NCBI GenBank assembly: GCA_036936605.1
Contig: JAUPFV010000002.1
Coordinates: 202,949,273 to 203,013,272 of the forward strand
DNA length: 64,000 bases
Direction of reading: 5' to 3'
DNA from: Limnanthes douglasii subsp. nivea
Lineage: Eukaryota; Streptophyta; Magnoliopsida; Brassicales; Limnanthaceae
In this document: positions 1 to 10,810 of the stretch, one piece after another
How the letters are laid out: every line of letters begins with the position of its first letter
Numbering within the stretch: the first letter of the stretch is position 1
Made by a program: the position numbers and the translations under genes
The notes under the pieces: model-generated
Database searches by the model: none
What the model saw: only the letters and a program-made list of their open reading frames with translations
What the model was told of the DNA's origin: nothing

Positions 1-1100
1 ACTTAGGATGATAATCACCATTGGGACCACTGCCTCACTACCATAGACATGGGAGAAAGATGTTTCGCCCATTGTAGTCCGTGGTGTCGCTATGTATGCC
101 CATAGAATTTCGGTTAACCTTGTTTGCCCTTTACCCTTAGATCCCTCCAATTTGTTCTAGAGGCCCTTCAAAATAGTAAGATTTGTGACTTCATCATACC
201 CGTTCTCTTGCGGGTAATAAGGTGTGGAGAAGTGTTGGCTGATGGAAAAATGTATACAGAACGTGGTCATCACTCTATTCTGGAACTACGGCCCATTATT
301 TGTCGTGAGGATGCTAAGTATTCTAAATCGAGATAATATGTGTTGTAAGAGAAAATCACACATATCTGCCGCTTTGGTTCTGAGAGAGATTTAGCTTCAA
401 CCCATTTAGTAAAATACAACAGCCAATACTAAGAATTTTCGTTTACCTGTCGCTATTGGGAGTGGTCACACAAGGTCGATGCCCCATTTGTCAAAAGGGA
501 AAGGGACAAGAACTACCTGTATCGGTTCACTCGGTAAATGGTTAGAGTTGGAAAATTGTTGACACTTGATACACTATTGAACTATTTTTTCCGCGTCGAT
601 CGCCAAAGATGGCCAGTAGTAGCCAGCAAGTAAGAACCGACGAATGAGGCTACGATACCCGCGGTGCACTCCGGCCTCACCTGAGTGTAGCTCTTCCATA
701 ATTGACGCAACCTCAGACGAATCTAGGCATCAGAGCAAAGGATGAGTAGAGTTTTTCCTGTATAGGATGTCGTCCAGGACATAGTATCTTGTAGCTTTCA
801 ACTGGAAAGCTCGAGCGGCGGCCTTATCGCTAGGTAGAAGACTAAACTGAAGATAGTGGAGATGGTTTGCACCAATCTGTTATGGGGGTGATGACGCAGA
901 CCTCATCGCTCTGGTGTAGGATTTCTGTTGTGGGTAACTGTTGCAGTAATATTAGTGATGCTCACCGAGAGCTACTATTTTGGCGAAGGAGTCAGCATCA
1001 GAATTGTTTAGTCGAGACACCTGCTAGTAAACGACTTGAGAAAACTTGAATTCGAGTTCTTTAAGAGCACCCAAATAGTCACAGATATCGGTGTTATTAA
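1..1100 (-). pseudogene. Integrase remnant of gypsy element 1
   Basis: Minus-strand translation shows integrase landmarks in order. Around 690-540 is the zinc-finger/linker stretch containing AGYYWPSL and KCQQFSNSNH. Around 505-400 is the start of the catalytic core (PFDKWGIDLV, PLPIATGKRKFLV). At 50-1 is the YGSEAVVP motif, typical of the region after the core in plant gypsy integrases. Stops and frame changes separate these blocks. The C-terminal end lies beyond the window. Integrase would insert the cDNA copy into the nuclear genome; this copy cannot be functional. Confidence 0.85.
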
Positions 1101-1199
1101 CTTTATATGAGCCGTTTAATCACCAATTGAGAATACGAGCAGATCCACAGATTTTAAGCGCCGCATATTAGCGCCAATTTCATCCCGCGGAGGACAACC

Positions 1200-1700
1200 T
1201 GATACTCAGAAATGTTATTCGTCACTAGAAAGTTAAATCTGATCGTTTGTCTGATCTCTTCCCTTGTTGGTGGCTTTAGAATAATACATGCCCCGTCTCT
1301 AGACGCACTAGAGGCTCCATCTGCTTCAATGATCCACTTTGACCACTCAATTTCACCATCGACATCGGCAGGCAGAGGTCTGGTACGACGTGTGTAAACT
1401 CGGTGATGAAATCAACGACGGACTGACCTTTGATAGCGGTGCGAGGTTTAAACTTGATATCGTACTTGCCCAACTTGATGCTCCATTTTTTCAAGCGTCC
1501 CGAAGCATTTAGCTTTTTTAATAAAATTTTAAGTGGGAAAGAAGTTTGAACAACTACCGTGTGACCTTGGAAATAAGGATGCATTTTTTGTACCCCTACT
1601 ACTAGGGCTAGTGCAAGCTTCTCCAGATTGATATAGCGGGTCTATGTAGAGTTTTACTTGCGTAATAGATCGGGCATTGCACTCTATCAGGCTCCCGAAT
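1200..1700 (-). pseudogene. RNase H remnant (two RNase H-like blocks), gypsy element 1
   Basis: An open stretch of 102 codons (1584 to 1276) contains LKKWSIKLGKYDIKFKPR and a following ADFI-like VDFITEF motif, the end of the retroviral-type RNase H of Tat-like gypsy elements. A frame change then exposes WSKWIIEADGASSASRDG, which resembles the start of the additional archaeal-type RNase H described for Tat elements. RNase H removes the RNA template during reverse transcription. The stretch lacks an intact frame and is non-functional. Confidence 0.75.
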
Positions 1701-1889
1701 TAAAACTGCATTGACGACACATAATGAGACAAACAAGTATATAAAAATTGTTTCACCTTTCATATGTGCAGAAAGTATCTCAGGCAAGATGAGGTATTTC
1801 TTTAAAGCCTCAAAAGCTTTGTCGCATACCTCTGCCCATGCAACTTTCTTAGCACCTCAGAGAATTTCGAAGAATGGTGACTCTTATTC

Positions 1890-2620
1890 GATGGTCGAGA
1901 AATAAAACATGATAACGCTGTTAACTAACCAGTCACGCATTGGACTTCTTTAACGTTGGAAGGTGTCGCCATCATGAGAACGGCTTGTAATTGAGCTGGA
2001 TCAGCATTGATCCCTTTCTTCCTGACTACATAACCAAAGAACTTTACACTTTGTACATCAAAGAAACAGTTGATCGGGTTAAGCTTTAGATTATATTATC
2101 GCAACACACCAAATAGTAATTGGAGCACCTCGAGTTGGGTATTTGGAGAATGAGTTTTAACTAACATGTCGTCAATGTACGCCTCCATATGTTTACCCAG
2201 GTGATCCTTCAAGATGTAGTTGACCAATCTTTGGTACGTATAACCGGATTTTTTTAGGCTGAACGGCATGACTGTGTAGCAATAGAGACCGCGCTCGTTC
2301 TGAAACGTCATATGCTCTTCATCGGATGGGCTGAGGTGAATTTGATTAAAATCGGAGTAGGAATCTATAAAGGAGTGATATTCGCAGTCGGAAGCGGAAT
2401 CCACCAGTTCGTCGATAAAAGGAAGAGGAAATTCGTCCTTCGGGCATGGCTGATTCAAGTCGGTGAAATCCACACATATTCGCCATTGGCCCCCTTTCTT
2501 TTTGACAAGTACAGGGTTGGCTATCCATACTGGGTATCGAGCTCACCGTATGTGACCTAGGCGTAACAACTTATCCACATTTGTGCCAATAGCCTATTGC
2601 TTTTCAAGGGAGAACGAGCG
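1890..2620 (-). pseudogene. Reverse transcriptase remnant, gypsy element 1
   Basis: From about 2560 downward the minus strand reads PVWIANPVLVKKK and ICVDFTDLNQPCPKDEFPLP, then SDFNQIHLSPSDEEHMTF, YCYTVMPFSLKKSG and the catalytic AYIDDMLVKTHS (YIDD around 2168-2182). This is the standard order of plant gypsy RT blocks. The longest open piece is 125 codons (2473 to 2096). The C-terminal connection domain is visible around 2080-1900 only in shifted frames. The YIDD active site is preserved although the gene is broken. Confidence 0.9.
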
Positions 2621-2899
2621 GCGCTTCTGTCGCACCGGCTTGGCGTGTGAATCTATTGCTAATTCGTGGTAAATGATAGAAGGATCTACCCCAGACACAT
2701 CCCGAGCGTCCAGGAAAAAATATCTAAGTTTTTGCGCAATAATTCAAGTAGTGACTGTTTAAAAAAGGAATCCTAGTTTTTACCGATTTGTAGGTTATAA
2801 CCTTCGACCACTACTTCTTCAGTGGAATCAGATTGGTCTCCACGAGTTCGCTTTGTCTCCCGTGGATTGTTAATGGGGTCCGCTTGGGGTGGTACCTAC

Positions 2900-3560
2900 A
2901 TAGGAATCTCTGTCACCCCGGTCTGTAATTTCTATTTGAGGGAGTTCGTGGAGAAGGCATAGCACGTTCTGGCCGTCCGCTGACTACCTCGGATAACTCA
3001 TACTGCATTGTCGACCGAATATTTTATGCATTGTCTGAATGTGGAAGCGGTGGCCTCCATTCTGCGAGGCCTTCCTTTTATATCCCACGAGGGTCCGTTA
3101 GGTCGGCTTGTAGGGTGGAACCTTATTCATACGGTCATAACTGGCCTTCAATATAATGTTTGTAGAACTGCCCCCATCGATGAGGACCTGTGTAACCATT
3201 ACTCATCCAATATCCAGGTTTACTGTTAATGCATCCTCGTGCGGCTTGCTGACCCCTCTCAGTTCATCATCATTGAAGACGAGATCGGCAACGGGATCAC
3301 GGTAGTTATAGTAGTGTGAGGCCTCGACAGCCTGAACCTCATGGTCAATCTGAGTCCGTTTCCTGAAGTTTGCGTTGTGAGACAACCCTAAATCCTCTCC
3401 CAACGATGGTTAACAATGCTGGTATTCGCAGTTCGTCTGGTACTATCGAGTTGATGGCTACCTCTGACCGTATTTCAACAATCGTCGGGGCTAACTCTTC
3501 GTCGTTTACCACTTCCTCGTGCTCAGTCATATCTGAATGTCCCCCCATGATGGTGAACAA
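2900..3560 (-). pseudogene. Retropepsin-like protease remnant, gypsy element 1
   Basis: Around 3200-3130 the minus strand reads QVLIDGGSSTNIILKASYDRM, matching the aspartic-protease active-site neighbourhood of Tat-like elements, which often has DGGSS in place of DSGSS. It lies between the gag end and RT, as expected in a gag-pol polyprotein. Upstream open pieces (3560 to 3345 and 3403 to 3203) carry acidic sequence of the gag-protease junction without a diagnostic motif. Stops interrupt all frames. Confidence 0.65.
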
Positions 3561-3599
3561 CCACTGCTACTTTTCCTTGTCTGCACCCTTGTCTTTATT

Positions 3600-5174
3600 A
3601 GGTTTATCCTCCTGTATCTGGCGAATTTACTCTTTATGCTCAGGTTTACGTAGATGATCATGTCGCTTTATAAATTTGAGAAGCTCCCCGCTATTGATCA
3701 ATGTCTGAATTTCTTCTATTAATTTCCATAATTCGTCCGTAGGGTTACCGTGATCATTATGATAAGCACAGAAATATATGTTGGACCGTTTGTAGTTCGG
3801 CTCATATTCTTAGGAGGTTGACACCTCGTTCTTCTTTTTGTTCGGTTATAGATCACAGAAATAGACTCGGTGAGCGGAGTGAAACGTCTAGAAGGATTTT
3901 CCGAAAGGGCGGTGCGCCGAGAATGATCCGACGAGGCCCTTCCTCGGTCTTTCTGCGGTCAGATTTCCCCTCTCTTGGGTCATAGGAAGCTCTCTCTGGA
4001 GAGTTTCCCTTCCTGGTTTCATCAACTCGTATGAACGTGTCTGCTCGAGCTAGTAGGTCCCCCATATTTTCAATAGGGAAACGAATCAGGTCGACATAGA
4101 GCTCTCATCGATGATCCAAACCTTTTTTAAGCGAACCCACAACCATATTTTTTCCAGATTGGGTAGGGCGTTCATGTAGTGGACAAAAAGCCGGACATAG
4201 CTCTTCAGAGGCTCACCTTTCTTTTGGTAGAGGTCCATTATCTAGTCGCGTTCGCGTCTGAGCTCCTTATTGCCTACAAATATTTCCCTAAACGCTCGCC
4301 ATAATCCCGCAAAGTCATGAATCAATGATTTAAGCAAGGTTCTAAAACCAGTCCATCACGTTAGCTTTGAGAGTCATAGACAATGCTCGACCGAGCATGA
4401 CATCATCATATTGCGGAATTGTTCTACGTGTCGTTTTGGATCTCGTGTGCTGTTATATGCCTCCATTCTAAAGGGGTCGAATTTGCAAGGGAGCTGAGCT
4501 TTAACGATTCTTTCAATAAATGGAGATTCTTTCAGGATATACGTTGAAATTTCAGGTCGTACTTGATTGTCCTGAACGACCTCAACCTTCTTTTCTTTCT
4601 TTGACGCCTGAAGTTCCCCCTCTTGTTGGTTGTTGGGCTTCTTGGAATATCATTTGTTTCCATTTTCACCATTTCCTTCTCTTATATCCTCACGTTTGGA
4701 GGATCGATCTTTGCGGTTTGAGCGACCATCCTCTGGTCCTTCTTGATGACGTATACGGGCTGGGGCTTGAGCTTTAACTTTAAATGCCTTCACCGTGTCG
4801 TTCAGTCCAACGATAGTTTTGTGCATAGCTTTCTCTCTGGCATCGCGCTCACAAGCTACCTTAAGTTACTCTTGTTGTAGATGTTGAAGCTGCTGTTCGA
4901 GTGGCTGACTTATCGTCCCGGCCATCGCGTCTTCGATTTCTACATCGTGCAGGGATGGGTTCAAAACAACCTCAGACATGCGTGGTGCAAACTCTGGCCT
5001 CGTTTGGAGTATCGTTTCCACAGGCGTTACCACTGCTGACCTGTCGATGACTACAATCAATGTGGGGTGCTGACCAAGTCCCTCCATTGGTAGATCGTTC
5101 ACTGTTCTCCGTCGATCAGCTGCTTCGTTTGGTTCTTGCGTATCTTTTTCGTCCCCTGACCTTGTCATAACCAT
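3600..5174 (-). pseudogene. Gag remnant, gypsy element 1
   Basis: The first open piece (5174 to 4866, 102 codons) begins MVMTRSGDEKDTQEPNEAAD, a plausible gag N terminus. Downstream, about 4260-4040, frames show LYQKKGEPLKSYVRLF, MNALPNLEKIW and MGDLLARADTFIRVDETRK, which match the core and end of plant gypsy gag proteins. A basic, arginine-rich stretch follows (4010-3900). Frameshifts separate the pieces. Gag would form the virus-like particle in the cytoplasm. Confidence 0.75.
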
Positions 5175-5900
5175 AATTTCTCAAAAATCCCCCAAGTTGT
5201 TACAGGAAAATATTACAACTTATGACAAGATGAGAGTTTGTTTGTATTATGCCAAAAAAAAGATACAATTCTTTCAGTCTAGTACCCCCTTTTACACTAT
5301 TTTCTCTTAATTAATGCTCATTCTCTTTATTCAAATGTTAGACTATCATTTACGAAAATAACCTTAAATTTGCGACTAGTAATTCGGTCTCCTATCATTA
5401 ATGTTTGCTAATTTATTAAATCCTTGGAGTTTGAATCGACCTCCTTGGTTGCCTCTTCCGTTACTACTGTCTCTGCTCAGTTTAGTTTTCTTCGGTTGTC
5501 TCCTGTTTGATTTTAAACTGAGCTACATCTTTCGACGCTCTTTCCCATCCTGATGGGGCACTGTAATAGGGCTCTGCTCAGCAAAGGAGCTCTACTCTAT
5601 TTGAAGCTTTTAGGGAGACCTTGCTGTCGTGATCGTCACAGCGGGCTTGTGATGATGGAGCTCTGCTCCATTGGGAGCCTTGCTATTTTTCTCGTTGCGG
5701 TCGACCATTGGTCATAGGGAACTGTTCTGTCCAGTATCTTTCTGGTTTTTAGTTGGCCCTCGGAGCCAGAGCTTTGCTCGGTCTGGAACCTTCATGATAC
5801 TTTCACACATTTTTTACCTCGTCACTTGCCTAGTTTAGGTTTATACCTGTCTTCTTCCACTTTTCTTTTGTTCGACCATGTGAGGTGATGAGGATTCCCT
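5175..5900 (-). other. Leader / 5' LTR-like DNA of gypsy element 1 with GAGCTCTGCTC repeats
   Basis: No gene is visible. The segment sits immediately upstream (element sense) of gag, where leader and 5' LTR belong. It contains recurrent short motifs of the form GAGCTCTGCTC or GCTCTGCTC at about 5571, 5588, 5660 and 5768, often in small inverted pairs. No clear primer-binding site or LTR edge was found, so the assignment rests on position only. Confidence 0.4.
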
Positions 5901-5924
5901 CATCAATAACAAACAGATCACGGA

Positions 5925-7852
5925 TTATATCCGATAAAGTATAATAATATAATAATAAAAAATGTAAGATAAACAAGATAAACAATAACATAACAAGCAT
6001 GATTCATGGGACTTTTGGGACATACTAGTTGAGGATCGTGATATTTTTGAGTTAGTTATGGACACCAGATCTGGTGGGAGGTTTTTTTTATACGGAAAAT
6101 ATGAGATTGATCTTAATTGTATCAAGATCGGAGTCATAGAATCGTTGGTATCGACCTGTACATTCATGGAGTTATTTTTTAGTGGTTGATACACGATATT
6201 TTCATCAAGGGACACCATGAAGGTGTTGTAGTTGCAGTTAACGTCACGAGAGGTAACATAAGTTCTAAGGTGTGTTTCTTCATTAGTAGATTCAGCGACG
6301 GTGGGAACAATGAGGTTATCGAAAATGTTACAAATGATAAGATTATTTCTTTGTTGATGAGGACTAGTAGTGGTGTAGTTGTCAGAGATGTGGCAGAATG
6401 TGTCGCACTTGAGGCAGGTAGCAGGTTGTCTTTCGTACTCGATACGAAGTGGAGTGGACTGGCAAAGGAAAATGATAGTAATCTCGTCGGGGGAGTTGTC
6501 AAGGACATTCGTGACGATGCAGACCCGTGCAAAACTCAACTGAATTTTTGTTGTTGTGTGCGTATCAACGTAAATCAAACAACCTATGACACTGCCTTGA
6601 ATATTCAAACCCTATTTCGTCTATAACTCATGCGAGATGCAATTGAACTTGATCCAAAATGGTATAATTTTGAGCGGAACCTTGACATTGGAGGCCATGG
6701 GTTCCTACTTTTTCAGAAATATTATGTTGTTATTGAAGAATCACAAAGATTTTTCCATGTCAAAATTGCATTATCAGCAAAGTTAAACTTTAAATTAGAG
6801 TCTTCTCCACGGGTGACTTTACCCTTCTGCATACTATGGAGACCCCCCCCCCCCCATTTTGGCAATAATGGCTTAAACAATGAATTGGATTTATTACCTA
6901 TAAAGTAGCCAGAATGATACTTAGCCCAGTTAGTTTTGTCCACATTGGTGGTGTCTAGGGAAGAACAATCACACAATTCTAAAACTAGATGTCCTCAATA
7001 TGTTTTATGCACATACCAGTTTAATTATCTTGGAGAACGAAAACACTAGTCCAAGATTGGATTACATGGAGAGGAATATTAGTATGAGTTACCTAATGGT
7101 TGGTATATTAGTGGTTATGAGGGGGTTGGTACTAAAGAGAATTCAATGGAGAATGATAGAAGTAAAAATGGTTATAAGAAGGAGCGAAAATGGGAGGGAT
7201 GTCGCAAACTTGATCTCTTAGAAGAAGAGATTCGGGTTTGGTCGAGGCAGTTTGAGAAACACTGTAACTGTGACAACCACGAGAGATGTAGGTTATGGAG
7301 CGACCCTTGTTGGCATGACTAGCGTAAGATAAAGTGAACAAATCTAGATTGTTTGGACGAAAGGAAAGTAAAAGACCAATCTTGGAAATCTACGGCACAT
7401 TTACACTGATGGGGAATATGGTGATTTTAGGTTTTGATATGAGTTTTTTTGCAATTGGAGAATGTTTAAGCCATTTTGCTTTGGGTTAAGGAGAAAATGA
7501 TACGAAACCATTAGAAAATAGGGCTTGTGAGAGTTGTGGTTTGGGCTTGGCCCAAGTGGATGAACATTGAAAATGCTAGTGGAAGGATCATTAAACATAG
7601 ATGAACCTGGTGTTGGTTTAAAGATGGGCTTCAATGCGGGTTAGAACTAGTTGCAAAGACCATTTGGCTTTTGGAAGATGGATCGACAAAGACGGAAACT
7701 GCTTGAGAGCTGGTTTTGAAGATCATAGTATTCTCTAGAAAGGTGTAAGGGTCAGTGGGGTTGGGGGTTCCACTCGAAGGGGTAGGTTTGCTGATTGGGA
7801 AGAGTTGAAGTGGTTTGATGGACGAGCGTTGTAAAGAGGGTATGATAGCCAT
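5925..7852 (-). pseudogene. LINE ORF1 remnant (DUF4283 plus zinc knuckle)
   Basis: Minus-strand frames around 6700-6500 read VPLKIIPFWIKFNCI and then GLNIQGSVIGCLIYVDTHTT and KIQLSFARVCIV, the conserved core of the DUF4283 domain of plant L1-like LINE ORF1 proteins. A zinc-knuckle-like segment with CLKCDTFCHISDNY follows near 6410. Upstream (7852 to 7401) are Ser/Pro-rich pieces in two frames. The longest open piece is 227 codons (6608 to 5925). ORF1 proteins bind the LINE RNA. The matching ORF2 would lie left of 5925, where the gypsy-related DNA begins, so this LINE is truncated. A run of C at 6843-6855 falls inside it. Confidence 0.75.
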
Positions 7853-9382
7853 GGGAGTAATGAGGTTACACAGAACTTGACATGAGGGACTTTGATGATT
7901 TTGTATGTGGAGATATTTTAGTGAAACGTGGGAGGGTGAGGTTAGAGGTACGCGATATAGTGATGAATGGTGATAATAATAAATGCGAGATCTTCCACAA
8001 TTCTGAGGGCGAAAACGAGACTATCCTCCTGGTAAAGGTAATGGTCGCTTGAAAAGAGGGCGAATTAACATTTTAGTTTAGGGTTTAAAGTGTTTTCATT
8101 TGCTTTAAAGGGATCAGTTCACTATCAACATGGATGTTTGCATGCATCAATGAAACAAGGCTGGGATGGGGTCTTTCTTGTTGGAAATTTTTTACTTCAG
8201 AGACATTGAGTCTACTAGTATTGTCATGGGCTTTGGAGCTACAATGGAAAGTCAGCGGAGAGGCGCTACTATACATAAAAGAGACATGAAGGGGCCATTG
8301 AGTTGATGTCAGCAGAAGACATGACATGGGTGAGATAATTAGGAATATTGTTAGGGAGAAAGGGAGTTACAATTTCAATAAGTTCGTCGGTTTGCAAGTT
8401 CTTGAGGGATTCGTGTGTTTATTTTTGGTGTTTTTGTTTTTTCTAATGGTAGGAGAGTTGTTATGGGTATTCACCATAGGTATGGTGTAGTAAAACGACT
8501 AGAACCATGGTAAGTTCTTTTCGAAAGTATAAAAATTACTTTGGTTATTTTATTGAGGCTTGAAATATAATAGCTTGATTTTATGTGTTTATGTGTCTAA
8601 ATTTGGGTTCGGAGGAGGCAGGGCTTGATGGATATCTCAAATAAGTTAGACGAACATGTATTTGCTGCAGAGGCTAAAAATATGTCATGACTAGGAGATT
8701 GATGAAGCAATAATGAATGATGAGGCAATTGATAAGGGAATGGATAGGAATATATAGTAACAACCATCGAGCGTGGTAAAACCCTAAGAAAACCAGCAAA
8801 TTTATAGGAACCTTCATCAAAAGTAAGAAGAGAATATGTAAAATTTTGTTTTTATCTCCAACCTATAAGGCCAAAAGATAAGTTTCGTTAAAATAGTTGT
8901 ATCAATGAGCATATGTTTTAACTAATTATATATGTAAGGTTGATTTAAAAGAGGTTTTGGTGAAATATTTTGGTGAAATTCTAGAGATAAGGAAAAGTCT
9001 CTTCTAGTTTTTCTTTCACATAGGAATTTTTATGATTTTGGATTTTTGACATTTCCTACTTAATTTTTATGTTTGAATCCTCACCAGTTTTGGATACCGT
9101 AAGCTTCGTAAGGTTCATAACATGTTTGGAATAAATAAATTCAAATTGGAATAAATCTGATCTCACTTACATATCGTTTGTTTTTTGTCCGAAAATTTGT
9201 ATGATCTTATTTTTTGTACATTCTTAAAAGGTTTCAAACTAGTTAGTGATATGTTCAAACTATTATATTATTGATAATATTCTATATCTGAGTGACATGA
9301 GATATGAGATCAAGTTTATTCTTCAAAATTTCCTAAAATTTGAGGTATAATCCTGATAAGTCATTTTTTACTTCAAAGATAC
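7853..9382. other. No recognisable gene; AT-rich intergenic / decayed repeat DNA
   Basis: Short open frames exist on both strands (for example 8327 to 8085 minus) but none shows a family motif I can name. The part next to 7852 may be upstream sequence of the decayed LINE. From about 8500 the DNA is AT-rich and featureless. Confidence 0.5.
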
Positions 9383-9850
9383 TTGTATGAGAAATTCATA
9401 AAATATAAAAGAAACAAATATGATGGATCCAGCGACCCGGGGCATCATATAGATCATTTCATGAATGCGAAACTACGCTTTGGAGGTGATTTTCGAATTG
9501 TCTACCAAAGATTTTCAATGATCTTCAGGGGGAGTACGCTCACATGGTTTAACAAAATGCCCTCGAGGCCTATTTACTGATTTAAACATTTATGGACTTT
9601 TTTGTGAGTAAGATGATTAAAATTGTTACATAATGCACCACAAATACAAGAGCCAAATGATAGTCTAAGAGACTATACTCTATGTTTTGTTCAAATAAAT
9701 AACACTTTAGAGGATTGTCACTAGGTTTATGCATCCTTTATGGCTTATTTCTCGATGATATAATGAAGATGATGATGTTTATTTTTGGCATCCTCCCATC
9801 CTATATGAATTCTCATATCAAAGTTGATACGATGCACCTAAGAGTAGTGT
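9383..9850 (+). pseudogene. Gypsy gag remnant
   Basis: A 65-codon open stretch reads KYDGSSDPGHHIDHF, then NAKLRFGG and FRGSTLTWFNKMPSR, matching the conserved retrotransposon gag block of plant Ty3/gypsy elements (typically ...DPxxHLxxF...LRGxALxWFxxLP...). Continuing past the stop, frames give SLRDYTLCF and further gag-like sequence to about 9850. The strand is opposite to gypsy element 1, so it belongs to a different insertion, probably the same one as the plus-orientation LTR at 13334-13922. Confidence 0.8.
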
Positions 9851-10737
9851 AAAGCAAACATCATTAGAACCCTCATAACGTAATCTCTATTTGTACAATA
9901 GTTTTATACCAAATACCATTTAAAGTTCAACAACAATCACTTCAACCACAATCCTACTACTCTCATGTAAATTTCGAGCCTACAATCTCACCCTCAGCAG
10001 CTAAACCAAAACCTTTCAGGCTTGAGCAAGAGTGCTCTTCGAGTTACGGGTTGTCTAGTTTTGTAGTTTAATTAGTCTGAGTTAGTAAGTCCTTATGGGT
10101 GCTTCATCACCTAATGCTCCAAACCAACTAGGAGGGATTTCATTGATCTAAAGCTCGTTAGATAGATTAATTAGATAACTTAACTAGACATTGCACAAGT
10201 CACATGTAAATATATATATATATATATATAAATTATATCATTATTTTTCTAAGTTTATATATCCTAGGGGTGCCTTATCACCTATTGACTTAAGCCAACT
10301 GGCTTGTGATTCATTGACTATCACATAAAAATGAATTATATTTATAAAAACAAAGTGAAAAAAAAATACAATTGACAACTGTTAAAAAGAAAATCGGTAT
10401 TATTTTTGTTTATCAATGAAATGTTTTGAATAAAATATTCAAGTAACTAGTATATAGAAAAAAGAAATACAATTGACAACTTTTAAAAATAAAATTTGTA
10501 TTATTTTTGTTTATTAATGAAATGTTTTCAATAAAATATTTAAGTAAATAGTATATAATGAAAGTTTAATTTTTTCGAGACATGTGAAAGATTGTTTAGA
10601 AATTAAGAAATATTCAAGTAAATAGTATATATTGAAAGTCTATCTATAACACGTGGTTAGGAATTTTTCACTTGATTCATTAACTTGTTTTGAAATTAAG
10701 AAATTTGGTCTTAATTTATACCATAAAATAATATCAT
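9851..10737. repeat. AT-rich DNA with a (TA)n run and a 101-bp tandem repeat
   Basis: No gene is seen. A (TA)n run lies at about 10209-10230. Two adjacent copies of an AT-rich unit begin near 10361 and 10462 (period 101 bp, anchored by ATTGACAACT at 10371 and 10472). A third partial copy sits near 10605-10640 (ATTCAAGTAAATAGTATAT). Two related short stretches with ATCACCTA(A/T)TG occur near 10108 and 10278. Confidence 0.7.
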
Positions 10738-10810
10738 TTGATCATACTTCAAATTTGTGATATTTTATTTTTGCTCACGACTAGCAAAATAATATCATTT
10801 GATCATACTT

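Larger units (their letters stand above)
1..5174 (-). mobile_element. Degenerate Ty3/gypsy (Tat-type) retrotransposon, left end cut by window
   Basis: Reading right to left on the minus strand, the order is gag, protease, reverse transcriptase, RNase H, integrase, which is the Ty3/gypsy order. Conserved blocks are visible in each domain but scattered over several frames with stops, so the element is dead. After the retroviral-type RNase H there is a second RNase-H-like block (around 1300-1400, reading WSKWIIEADGASS), which suggests the Tat lineage with its extra RNase H. The 3' LTR would lie left of position 1 and is not visible. The 5' LTR or leader should lie right of 5174. Confidence 0.9.

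Noticed and set aside
6179..6626. Overlapping open frames of 117 and 146 codons in the LINE ORF1 region
   Set aside because: They are shadows of the minus-strand DUF4283/zinc-knuckle frame, which alone shows family motifs.
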